Shown: positions 53,088-60,512 of the stretch, piece after piece
Numbering within the stretch: position 1 is the stretch's first letter
Layout: each line of letters begins with the position of its first letter
NCBI GenBank assembly: GCA_030431635.1
Contig: JAUIIL010000002.1
Location: 372,001 to 436,000 of the forward strand
Direction of reading: 5' to 3'
DNA from: Bacteriovoracia bacterium
GTDB taxonomy: Bacteria > Bdellovibrionota > Bacteriovoracia > Bacteriovoracales > Bacteriovoracaceae
Length of the DNA: 64,000 nucleotides
Translations under genes and position numbers: made by a program
The notes under the pieces: generated by a model
What the model saw: the letters and a program-made list of their open reading frames with translations, nothing else
Told to the model about the DNA's origin: nothing
Databases searched by the model: none

Positions 53088-54348
53088 GGTTTTCAACTTT
53101 TAAGTAGCCGTAGATATGTTTATAGTTTCTTTGGTGGTTAGATGATTGGAATATTCTTCCAAGGAGAGGGATATCTCCTAAGAGTGGGATTGATTTTTTA
53201 GTTCGAGCACTACTTCTAAATGCAATTTTAAAAAGAGTTATAGGTTTATTTATTTTCACAAATAAGCTAGAGGATTCTTTACTTCCTTTTATATTTTGAG
53301 CATCAGGTGATGTGAGAGAAGTTTGATATTCCATTTCATGCCCTGACTTGTTTTTTTTGAGTGCGAGTTTTACTTGTAACCCAGAGAATTTCCACTGAGT
53401 TTGGGAAATAATGTTACTGCTACTCACCAGGCTTGAAAAAGGTATTTCAGCACCCACTTTAATAAGAGCTTTTTTATTCACTTGCATAAGGACTTCAGGC
53501 TCGGCCAATGTTGACACAGAGATATTTTGTTTGGCCAACTGAATAAGATTATTCTCAACAAGAGCTCTTGTTCCTTTTTCAAATAAACTTTGCATAGTAG
53601 TTTGAACTTGATCGAGACCTAGGGAGAACTCTTGTCCATCTAGTCGTTCAAATTGGATGAATTTTAATTTAATTTTATAGTTATGATATTCTTTTGAAAT
53701 ATTTGTTTGCACGAATTCAATGGAGTAATTGTTTTTTAAGTAATTTATTTTAGGAGTCAAAGACTTATCCTGAGAATTTAGTAAGCATTTAATTGTAAGA
53801 AGTTCTTCATTGCAGGAAATTTCATAAAAACCTTCTCCCATAATTTCTTCATAAACTTTTGAAATAAGCTCATTTCTCAATTCTTGCCCTAGGTAGGATT
53901 GCAGAAAAAGTGTTTTTTTATTATTTTGTTCTAATTTTTTTAGCATGAGGTACTGCTCTAGCCTTTGTATTTTTCCATGAGTAATAACAAGGTCTCCTTT
54001 GATGGAATGAGGAATCCTTTGAAAATTAAGAAGCTCTTTTATTTGTTGGTTTCTCAGGTGGGTTCTCTTATCAGTCACATAAATATGGTAGGTTTTCTTC
54101 TGTTTATCGGACCAAATAATGAGATCGCTAAAGCCAATTCCCTTTCCTTTAATAAGGAATTTCTCTTTATCTTTCAGGTATTTATGAGAAATAACGTCTT
54201 TATTTCCTATTGAAAACTCACCTAATTTCAACACTTTGAGTGATTTTTGTTCACCTTTGCTGAGGAAGATTGTTTCAGTGGCCTGTGTGGTTTCTGCATA
54301 GCACAAAAATGGAAATACCAGCAAGAAGACTTTGACATACGACTCCAT
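53080..54348 (-). CDS. Secretin of Tad/Flp type (CpaC/RcpA-like)
   Basis: A 422-residue protein from ATG 54348, chosen for a clean signal peptide (SYVKVFLLVFPFLCYAE). The N-terminal pilus domain is SLKVLKLGEFSIGNKDV then GKGIGFSDLIIW. The secretin domain includes AKQNISVSTLAEPEVLMQVN, IKVGAEIPFSSL and the family end IPLLGDIPLLGRIFQS. Secretins form the outer-membrane channel. The frame is open to ATG 54525, which has a strong GAGGAG and overlaps the upstream stop (ATGA); that start would add 59 Phe/Leu-rich residues antisense to the small basic gene at 54392. The choice is unresolved. Confidence 0.85.
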   Translation of the reverse strand: MESYVKVFLLVFPFLCYAETTQATETIFLSKGEQKSLKVLKLGEFSIGNKDVISHKYLKDKEKFLIKGKGIGFSDLIIWSDKQKKTYHIYVTDKRTHLRNQQIKELLNFQRIPHSIKGDLVITHGKIQRLEQYLMLKKLEQNNKKTLFLQSYLGQELRNELISKVYEEIMGEGFYEISCNEELLTIKCLLNSQDKSLTPKINYLKNNYSIEFVQTNISKEYHNYKIKLKFIQFERLDGQEFSLGLDQVQTTMQSLFEKGTRALVENNLIQLAKQNISVSTLAEPEVLMQVNKKALIKVGAEIPFSSLVSSSNIISQTQWKFSGLQVKLALKKNKSGHEMEYQTSLTSPDAQNIKGSKESSSLFVKINKPITLFKIAFRSSARTKKSIPLLGDIPLLGRIFQSSNHQRNYKHIYGYLKVENHE

Positions 54349-54358
54349 GAAAGTTACA

Positions 54359-54364
54359 TATAAT
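54359..54364 (+). promoter_or_regulatory. TATAAT -10 element upstream of the 42-residue gene
   Basis: A consensus TATAAT lies 28 nt before ATG 54392. TTGACA at 54332-54337 is 21 nt away, too far for a standard -35, so only the -10 is supported. A short leader and AAAGAGG ribosome site follow. Confidence 0.4.
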
Positions 54365-54391
54365 GGTCTATTTCTACTTAAAGAGGTTGTC

Positions 54392-54520
54392 ATGGGTTCA
54401 AGAACGAAAAAAACACGTATTATTCGTAAGAATAAAGTAAAAAGTGCCGGTAAGAAAAGAAAGGCCGAAAATAAAAACAAGGGAACAACTCCTAAGTTTG
54501 CTATCCACGAAGATAAATAA
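54392..54520 (+). CDS. 42-residue strongly basic small protein
   Basis: A short gene encoding MGSRTKKTRIIRKNKVKSAG at the start and ending GTTPKFAIHEDK. It is about 40 percent Lys/Arg, like small ribosome-associated or nucleic-acid-binding proteins. AAAGAGG lies about 7 nt before the ATG and a TATAAT further upstream. The GTTPKF tail looks like a conserved small family of delta-type proteobacteria (from memory, not checked). It lies antisense to the possible N-terminal extension of the secretin and converges with the 54522-54833 gene, one base apart. Confidence 0.65.
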   Translation: MGSRTKKTRIIRKNKVKSAGKKRKAENKNKGTTPKFAIHEDK

Positions 54521-54521
54521 T

Positions 54522-54833
54522 TCATCTTTCTCCTCTTGTTTTTTGCGAGAAGATCATAAATGATCTTCTCATTATTTTTTCTGCCGCTTTCATTATCCTA
54601 AGTTCTCCTTTTCCATTAAGGCAAAGGTGAAGAACTTGTTGCTGAGCTCTCGCAACACATTTTTCCACATGATGGTAACTGATAAGCTTTGGGGATATTT
54701 TATACTTCTCTAGTAGGACAATATTAAGCTCTTTCAAGTTCTCGGCATTGGTATAATCAACTGTGATGATGCCGGCTTCTAGTCTAGGCAAAAAGAAAAA
54801 TAAAAACAAAATACTTTTAATCAAAAGAGACAT
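54522..54833 (-). CDS. Small secreted protein in Tad-like locus
   Basis: A 103-residue protein from ATG 54833 (AAGGAG 6 nt upstream), with a signal peptide (LLIKSILFLFFFLPRLEAG). The remainder (ITVDYTNAENLKELNIVLLE; HVEKCVARAQQQVLHLC) is unrecognised. The start overlaps the preceding gene by 17 bp, so it is part of the same transcript. Possibly a periplasmic pilus accessory protein such as a RcpB-like factor; inference from position. Confidence 0.55.
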   Translation of the reverse strand: MSLLIKSILFLFFFLPRLEAGIITVDYTNAENLKELNIVLLEKYKISPKLISYHHVEKCVARAQQQVLHLCLNGKGELRIMKAAEKIMRRSFMIFSQKTRGER

Positions 54834-55224
54834 CTTTTGCTCCTTGTTGGTGTAGATAATCTTTTGGAAGAACTTCAAAAAAGTTTTCCTTATTGATGAA
54901 AAACTTAATACTTTCATTAGGGACATCTAAAGTTACGTTTTGGTTTTTATCCTCTTCGCTCAGAAACCCTTCTTCCGTTTCTTGTTTTTCAAGGAGAAAG
55001 ACTTCTGCTATATAAACGCCTTCACTTTTATTTCTAATAATCACTTCTTTTTGCTCTATAAAAGGTGTTAAAAGAGTTGCAGGGATCACTACTTGAGAGT
55101 AGTTGATTCTTTGAACTTTTCCTTGAGATTCGTTTGATGGGAAAAAGAAAAAATAAAAAACTAAGTTTGATGAAAGAATTAAACATAGAAGTCTTACTAT
55201 TTGTTTGAAGTTAATTGATTTCAT
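54817..55224 (-). CDS. Single-pass envelope protein in Tad-like locus (possible CpaB/RcpC-type role)
   Basis: A 135-residue protein from ATG 55224 (AAGGAG 5-6 nt upstream). One N-terminal helix (IVRLLCLILSSNLVFYFFFF) precedes a beta-rich periplasmic part (SQVVIPATLLTPFIEQKEVI, GVYIAEVFLLEKQE). The position between pilin-like and secretin genes and the shape recall CpaB/RcpC periplasmic proteins, but it is much shorter and the SAF domain is not certain. Confidence 0.55.
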   Translation of the reverse strand: MKSINFKQIVRLLCLILSSNLVFYFFFFPSNESQGKVQRINYSQVVIPATLLTPFIEQKEVIIRNKSEGVYIAEVFLLEKQETEEGFLSEEDKNQNVTLDVPNESIKFFINKENFFEVLPKDYLHQQGAKDVSFD

Positions 55225-55462
55225 TCCAACTCCTTTGAAATTTCCTTGAGTTTGTTTTAAATTCATTTTGGAAATGTTTTTGAGCGAATAAGAGAATATT
55301 AAATATGAGAGAGAAAATAAAAAGCCATAAAAAAGTTTCTAAAATAAAAAACCCTTTTCTTGATAAAAACTTCTGACCTTGTCTTCTTCTAAAGAATATC
55401 TTGCTTGGTATCTTTTTTTTTGTTTTGAGAGCTTTGAATACTTGTAGTACTTGCATTGCCAT
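55211..55462 (-). CDS. Pseudopilin-like protein with prepilin-type cleavage motif
   Basis: An 83-residue frame with RKGFFILETFLWLFIFSLIF, a G|FxxxE prepilin cleavage site followed by a hydrophobic helix, typical of type II/IV pseudopilins. The only ATG codons (55462, 55456) lie about 120 nt inside the preceding gene in another frame, giving an unusually long leader of about 36 residues. No in-frame standard start lies nearer. Either a long overlap is real or an alternative start is used. Its end overlaps the next gene by 14 bp. Confidence 0.5.
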   Translation of the reverse strand: MAMQVLQVFKALKTKKKIPSKIFFRRRQGQKFLSRKGFFILETFLWLFIFSLIFNILLFAQKHFQNEFKTNSRKFQRSWNEIN

Positions 55463-55935
55463 GTATCTCTTTTCCTTATGACTGTTTTATCTTTATTCCT
55501 TCTTAAGGTGAGAAGGTTATACTCGTAAGGTATTGGTAGTAATTTCCCATCACAATAAGGAATAGGACATTTCTTTGTTTTAAGTTGATGAATGTTTTTC
55601 TGATATGAAATAAAAAGCTCTGTTTGTTTGAGGATAAGAGCTCTTTTAGCAAGAGTTAAGGCTGCTTTTGCTGTTTTAGCTTGAGGAAGAGGAATCCAGG
55701 TAACGTACTCTAAAAAAGAACCATATTTCAGGATTTGATTGGTCTTTTCAATTTTCTCGACAAAGCTTTTAGTTTTTCTATCAATATACTTTAAGCAAAG
55801 GTACTCATGATAATTAGTACTAATTTCAACGAGAGCATTTTTTTGATTATAGATATAGATTAAGATTGAGAAACTAATAAGCATAGTCAATAAAATAGCA
55901 GGAAAAAAAAGAGAGCCTTGTTCATTTAGTCTCAT
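55339..55935 (-). CDS. Tad-locus pilin-like/TadG-type protein
   Basis: A 198-residue protein with an N-terminal helix preceded by NEQGSLFFPAILLTMLISFS, like TadE/TadG pseudopilins (EQGS then hydrophobic). Two CxxxC-type pairs lie near KKCPIPYCDGK. The C-terminal third is Lys/Tyr/Arg-rich. ATG 55935 overlaps the preceding gene by 14 bp, and its last 124 bp overlap the next frame. Part of the pilus operon. Confidence 0.55.
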   Translation of the reverse strand: MRLNEQGSLFFPAILLTMLISFSILIYIYNQKNALVEISTNYHEYLCLKYIDRKTKSFVEKIEKTNQILKYGSFLEYVTWIPLPQAKTAKAALTLAKRALILKQTELFISYQKNIHQLKTKKCPIPYCDGKLLPIPYEYNLLTLRRNKDKTVIRKRDTWQCKYYKYSKLSKQKKRYQARYSLEEDKVRSFYQEKGFLF

Positions 55936-56203
55936 CGATACGATCTCTTAACTTTAAGAAAACTTTCTGAGAAAAATTATTTTTTGCTTGAATCCTGTGG
56001 AAATTTCTTGAATATGATTTTATTTTTGAACAATGAAGTTTTGTTTGAAAACTCTTTTGTCTAACGATTAATTTCTCTTTTAAGTTGTGAGAGATCTGAA
56101 GATAAGATTGAGTGAGGCAATCTGAGGACTTAAACTCTTTAATGAAAGTGATGGCTGTAGAGAGTAATAGAGATAGGCCTAGAAAAAAAGATAGGATTTG
56201 CAT
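55922..56203 (-). CDS. Small membrane protein following flp pilin gene
   Basis: A 93-residue protein whose N-terminus (MQILSFFLGLSLLLSTAITF) is a single helix or signal peptide. The remainder is basic with two cysteines. Its ATG (56203-56201) overlaps the TAA of the Flp pilin gene by one base (TAATG), indicating translational coupling. No family recognised; likely a minor pilin or assembly factor. Confidence 0.55.
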   Translation of the reverse strand: MQILSFFLGLSLLLSTAITFIKEFKSSDCLTQSYLQISHNLKEKLIVRQKSFQTKLHCSKIKSYSRNFHRIQAKNNFSQKVFLKLRDRIDETK

Positions 56204-56379
56204 TAATTATCAATTTTGATGTGTTTAACGATACTTTTTTTCATAAATTCGACTCTATTTTTAAGCGTTTTTCCAAACTCACCAACTGTGGCCAGGCAGA
56301 AAATTCCAACCAGGGTTCCTAGAATGATATACTCCATAATTCCTTGACCTTTTTGATTTTTTAATAATTTTTTTTCCAT
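56203..56379 (-). CDS. flp: Flp-type pilin
   Basis: A 58-residue protein: a short basic leader, then the Flp motif KGQGIMEYIILGTLVGIFCL (a G cleavage site, EY, and a hydrophobic helix) and a short basic tail. This matches Flp/Fap pilins, the major subunits of Tad pili. AGGAG lies about 7 nt before ATG 56379. It heads the leftward pilus operon. The gene is short enough to be missed by length cut-offs. Confidence 0.85.
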   Translation of the reverse strand: MEKKLLKNQKGQGIMEYIILGTLVGIFCLATVGEFGKTLKNRVEFMKKSIVKHIKIDN

Positions 56380-56549
56380 ATAAATCTCCTATAAAGCGGC
56401 TAGTAAAGCTTTTCTTCTTTATAGACTATCCCGAGTAAAAAAGAACAGAATTGAGGGGAGCAGAGGAGACGACTTTTTCATTTGTGAAATGAGTTTTTTT
56501 TGAGCATATAAAAATCAAACGCTTGCAGCAAACTCAGCTCCGGAATACA

Positions 56550-57215
56550 ATGAATTATATGGAAGAAAAAAGTAAGTTGTTTGTTTTTGACAGAATCGAA
56601 GTTATTATCATCTTTCTTTTTATGATAGTTTTGGCAGTGACTTGTTTTACCCTAGGGGTGAGTGTTGGAAAGCGTTATGCCATTAGAGCGGCAGGAATTA
56701 CTGAAGTTGATGAGCAGAACGTTGTTCTAAAATCAAAACAAGAAGAATATGTTGATCAAGTCATTGAACAAAATAAAAATGAAGTGATTGAAGAAACTGT
56801 TAAAGATTCAACTTTAACAAAAGATACAATCGATAGGCTAAGTGAAGAATTTGAATCTTTAGAAAATCCAGAGAAAGCTCCTCAAGAAAACTCAGCGAAA
56901 AACGAAGTCCAAGAACAAGTCCCTTCTTCGGCTTCAGCTCAAGAAGAAGTAAAAGAGAACGATTCATCTCTCGTTGGTAAATACACCATTCAGCTGGGCT
57001 CTTATCAAACAATAGAAGATGCGAAGGCCTTCGCTGATGGCTTTACTATTAGAGGGTATAACCCCATCATTAATGAAGTTGAAATTCCTGGTAAGGGAAT
57101 TTGGTACAGGGTAAGTCTTGGTATTTTTGAAACGGTTGCCGCTGCGAAGGAATACATCACAAAAGAGAGTTCTCTCTTTCAAGGGCAAAACTACATAATT
57201 GCTGAAATTAAGTAG
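56550..57215 (+). CDS. Single-pass SPOR-domain protein
   Basis: A 221-residue protein from ATG 56550; an upstream in-frame TTG and a downstream ATG 56559 are possible. One N-terminal membrane helix (IIIFLFMIVLAVTCFTLG) precedes an acidic linker (about 60-135) and a C-terminal SPOR domain (YTIQLGSYQTIEDAKAFADG, IWYRVSLGIF). SPOR domains bind denuded peptidoglycan glycans at division sites. It probably acts in cell division or wall remodelling. Divergent from the pilus operon, with about 170 bp between. Confidence 0.88.
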   Translation: MNYMEEKSKLFVFDRIEVIIIFLFMIVLAVTCFTLGVSVGKRYAIRAAGITEVDEQNVVLKSKQEEYVDQVIEQNKNEVIEETVKDSTLTKDTIDRLSEEFESLENPEKAPQENSAKNEVQEQVPSSASAQEEVKENDSSLVGKYTIQLGSYQTIEDAKAFADGFTIRGYNPIINEVEIPGKGIWYRVSLGIFETVAAAKEYITKESSLFQGQNYIIAEIK

Positions 57216-57218
57216 TTA

Positions 57219-57884
57219 TTATTTTTTTATCAACGAAACACCGCTGACTCTTTCGATTTTAATGTAGTAGGCCATATATGTATCAACACTGACTTTCTCT
57301 GTATACTCTTTGTATTCTTTTTGGGTAACAATTTTCTTTTTACTATTTACGAGAGAGTTAGTTTTAGGATCGAACTCTTTTTCAATAATAGTTCCTTCGT
57401 TAAACTCCTTGTTATAATCTGTGAGAACATTAATTCTATGAACGTCATTCATCACAAGCATATCTGAAACAACACTTTGGTTGGGTTCAATGGCAATCGT
57501 TGCAATTTCAGATGTGTCATTATCCCATTTTCCCCATGTCCAAGGGAGAAGCCAAAAGTAATCATTATCAACGACTTTTATAGTTAGGTTGAGATAATTG
57601 TCTCTATCTCGACAAAAAATTTCAGAAACATTGAAGGGAGGGTTTAATTTATCGGAACTTCTTTTTACAACTCTTTGGTCATCTTGATCAAAAACTTGAA
57701 GACTCCATTCTTCTCCATCATTGGCACTACTATCTGCTGCTCCATCAACATCAGCGCTTTGAGCAATACCAGCCTTTATGAGATCTGATACTTTTGTTCT
57801 AACTGTTACTTTATAACAAAATTGTTCAGCATGGACCAAAAAAGAAGAAAGGGCTGCGATAAGGAAAACAAATGATTTTAACAT
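57219..57884 (-). CDS. Secreted protein of unknown function
   Basis: A 221-residue protein with a signal peptide (FVFLIAALSSFLVHAE). The mature part has two cysteines (EQFCYKVTVRTKV, EIFCRDRDNYL) and beta-rich segments resembling a C2-like or PLAT-like sandwich (WSLQVFDQDDQRVVKR), followed by a Trp-rich loop (YFWLLPWTWGKWDND). No family recognised with confidence. It is convergent with the SPOR gene, 3 bp apart. Confidence 0.65.
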   Translation of the reverse strand: MLKSFVFLIAALSSFLVHAEQFCYKVTVRTKVSDLIKAGIAQSADVDGAADSSANDGEEWSLQVFDQDDQRVVKRSSDKLNPPFNVSEIFCRDRDNYLNLTIKVVDNDYFWLLPWTWGKWDNDTSEIATIAIEPNQSVVSDMLVMNDVHRINVLTDYNKEFNEGTIIEKEFDPKTNSLVNSKKKIVTQKEYKEYTEKVSVDTYMAYYIKIERVSGVSLIKK

Positions 57885-57985
57885 AACAAAGTACTCCTGT
57901 TAGGCACTTTCGTAGCAAAATTTCCCTTGAACGCATATCTCAAGCCAAAAATCAGTGTAATTATTACAGTTTAAAACGTCTTTAG

Positions 57986-59293
57986 TTATTCGTATTGTCG
58001 ATAAGTTCTTTGAAAAACTCCCTCAATTTGTTTGAGATAAATTCTTTTAATCTCTTCAAAATCAAGAGTTGGTAGAGTTGTGACTTTGATTCCTTTTTCT
58101 TGAGAGAACTTAATAACATTCTGACCAAATTCGTTTGAATTGGTGGAGTTGAAGGCAGCACTTTGAACGATTTCGTAAAAAAGCTCACGTGTTCCCTTAT
58201 AGTTTTGAATTAAGTGATGAAGGAAGTAACTAGAAAGATAGGTGAAGTTTTCTCTCACTTTATTTTCAATAACTTCTTCATGAACAACGAGATCGTCAAT
58301 GGTTTTTGAAAGTCTTTTTAAAGTGTAAAAGAAAAGTCCTAGATGATCTGGTAAATACATTCTCTCAGTTGATGAATGAGAAATGTCTCTTTCATGCCAG
58401 AGAGGAATATTTTCATGGGCAACGATTAAGTGAGAGCGAAGTATTCGGGCCATACCTGTTAGGTTTTCACCAGAAATGGGATTCTTTTTATGAGGCATGG
58501 TGGAAGAGCCTTTTTGCCCTTTAGAAAAGCCTTCATGAACCTCTTGCAAGTCAGAGTGATGAAGATGTCTGATTTCAGTGCAGAGTCTTTCTATCGCACT
58601 GGCCGCTAAAGAAATAATAGAGACCATTTTTGCGATATAGTCTCTCGAAATAACTTGTGTACTCACGGCTTCTACTTTTAGATCTAACTTTTTTAATGCT
58701 TGCTCTTCAATTTCAGTTGTTAAGATGCAGTAGTTACCAACGGCCCCTGAGAGTTGCCCCGTGATATCGTGTTGATAAAAATTTTGAAGTTCTTGGTAGC
58801 GTCTTGAGAGTTCAGCGTAAGAGCCTAAGAATTTTTGTCCAAAACTCATGGGTTCAGCAAACATCCCATGGCTTCTCCCCATGCAAATAAGGTTTTTATA
58901 CTGGTTTGCTTTCTTTTTTAAACTCATTAAAAGAGTTTTAAATTCAGGAAGTATGAGAGAGAGAGAATCTTTAATTTGTAGATTGACGGCCGTATCAATG
59001 ATATCTGAAGAAGTGACTCCAAAATGAAAGTATTTACCAATATCTTCTGAGACGTTTTCTGTTATGGAAGTACAAAAAGCGATAATATCGTGATGGGTGG
59101 TTTTTTCGATTTCATTGGCCCGTTCGACGTTAACTTGCGCCTTATCTTTTATTGTTTGATAGACCCCTTTAGGGATGAGCTGGTTTTCTTCAAGAGTTTC
59201 CAAGAGAGCAAGCTCGACTTTTAAAAAATTCTCGAGTCTACTTTCCTGAGTCCATATTGATGAGATTTCTTTGCACTCGTAACGAGGGATCAT
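57986..59293 (-). CDS. purB: Adenylosuccinate lyase
   Basis: A 435-residue enzyme of purine synthesis that releases fumarate from SAICAR and adenylosuccinate. Seen: the family signature KGSSTMPHKKNPISGENL, HFGVTSSDIIDTAVNLQ and MGRSHGMFAEPMSFG. Length is normal. It stands about 100 bp after the next secreted-protein gene on the same strand; the upstream gene 59331 is also leftward. Confidence 0.95.
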   Translation of the reverse strand: MIPRYECKEISSIWTQESRLENFLKVELALLETLEENQLIPKGVYQTIKDKAQVNVERANEIEKTTHHDIIAFCTSITENVSEDIGKYFHFGVTSSDIIDTAVNLQIKDSLSLILPEFKTLLMSLKKKANQYKNLICMGRSHGMFAEPMSFGQKFLGSYAELSRRYQELQNFYQHDITGQLSGAVGNYCILTTEIEEQALKKLDLKVEAVSTQVISRDYIAKMVSIISLAASAIERLCTEIRHLHHSDLQEVHEGFSKGQKGSSTMPHKKNPISGENLTGMARILRSHLIVAHENIPLWHERDISHSSTERMYLPDHLGLFFYTLKRLSKTIDDLVVHEEVIENKVRENFTYLSSYFLHHLIQNYKGTRELFYEIVQSAAFNSTNSNEFGQNVIKFSQEKGIKVTTLPTLDFEEIKRIYLKQIEGVFQRTYRQYE

Positions 59294-59330
59294 AGCGAAG
59301 CTCCTTATTTTGAGAGCATGCTAGCACTAT

Positions 59331-59654
59331 TTAGAGCTTTATACCAGGACATCCACTTCTCACGATATGCTCTTCCATTTGTGCAATCCTCTTCACTGCC
59401 TCTTTATGATTGGCCTTGAGTTTTGATTGAGTCGAAGCGAGTTTTCCGATGGCCGTTGGTCTTTCATCTTGGCTTTTTTTCAGGAGAATGGTTGTTTTTT
59501 CAATGAGCGATTTGAGTTTTTGTTTAACTTCAACCTTCTTCTCTCTTTCTCTAATCAGTTCTTTGCATCTAAGACTAACCATAGGATCTTCAAGTATGAC
59601 CTGATTGGCCAGGGTAAGGGAAGTGCAAAAAAGAGAGAATAAAATAGCCTTCAT
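59331..59654 (-). CDS. Small secreted helical protein
   Basis: A 107-residue protein with a signal peptide (AILFSLFCTSLTLANQ). The mature part is a charged coiled-coil-like helix (CKELIREREKKVEVKQKLKS) with cysteines near both ends (C29; RSGCPGIKL at the end), possibly a disulfide hairpin. It precedes purB by about 37 bp on the same strand. No family recognised. Confidence 0.6.
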   Translation of the reverse strand: MKAILFSLFCTSLTLANQVILEDPMVSLRCKELIREREKKVEVKQKLKSLIEKTTILLKKSQDERPTAIGKLASTQSKLKANHKEAVKRIAQMEEHIVRSGCPGIKL

Positions 59655-59734
59655 GGTAATAGTTTAACATATTTTTTTGACTGTTTCGCTGCGTTAAGTA
59701 GTGACAATATCATTTGATAAGGAAAAGATTGGCC

Positions 59735-60436
59735 ATGAAAAAAATTATTCTTATTCCCGCCCGTTATCAATCGACTCGTTACCCAGGAAAGCCTCTGGCC
59801 TTAATCGCTGGGAAAACAATGATTCAAAGAGTTTATGAGAACTCTCAACAAACTGGTTTTGAATGTGCGGTAGTGACTGATGACGATCGGATTGAAAACC
59901 ATCTTAAGCAAATAGGGGCCAATGTTATCCGAGTGGATGATGATGTACCAACGGGAACGCAGCGAATTGCGCTGGCCTATCAAAGAGGATTTGAGGGGTT
60001 TGATTTTATTATTAACGTGCAAGGAGATGAGCCTTTATTACCAGCGAAAGATATTGTGAATCTTGCTCATTTTCATGAGAACTCTCATTTTGATGTCGCG
60101 ACACTTGTGAGAGAGAGAGAAGACAGTGAAAAAGAAAACCCTAACGTTGTGAAGGTTGACTTTGAGCAACAAAAAAAACAATGTTTAAATTTTTCCAGAC
60201 AAGCATTTTCAAAAGAGCAAAAGTGGTACCAACATATTGGAATTTATTGTTACCGGTCTGAAGTGCTCAACTTTTATCTTACAGCTCCTCAATCGCAGAG
60301 AGAAACAAAGGAGCGTTTGGAGCAACTAAGAGCACTTGATAGTGGTTACACTTATGGAGCAATAAGCTCTGAGTACCAATCAATCGGAGTTGATACTCCA
60401 GAGGATTTGGAAAAAATTCAGAAACTATTTACTTAA
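59735..60436 (+). CDS. kdsB: 3-deoxy-manno-octulosonate cytidylyltransferase
   Basis: A 233-residue enzyme that makes CMP-Kdo for lipopolysaccharide inner core. Seen: IPARYQSTRYPGKPLALIAG, VVTDDDRI, INVQGDEPLL, HIGIYCYRSEVL, and GVDTPEDLEKI. ATG 59735 fits the conserved N-terminus; an upstream TTG adds seven residues. It opens a Kdo/CTP cluster with pyrG (CTP supplier), kdsA and kdsC. Confidence 0.94.
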   Translation: MKKIILIPARYQSTRYPGKPLALIAGKTMIQRVYENSQQTGFECAVVTDDDRIENHLKQIGANVIRVDDDVPTGTQRIALAYQRGFEGFDFIINVQGDEPLLPAKDIVNLAHFHENSHFDVATLVREREDSEKENPNVVKVDFEQQKKQCLNFSRQAFSKEQKWYQHIGIYCYRSEVLNFYLTAPQSQRETKERLEQLRALDSGYTYGAISSEYQSIGVDTPEDLEKIQKLFT

Positions 60437-60512
60437 TTTGGGCCCTTCTATTCTTCTCTTTCAGAGGGTATAGTCAGAGAAAACACACATTTTTTTTGAA
60501 GTAGAGGTAAGG

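Noticed and set aside
54332-54364. TTGACA and TATAAT as a full sigma-70 promoter
   Set aside because: Spacer is 21 nt, too long for a standard promoter, so only the -10 is listed.
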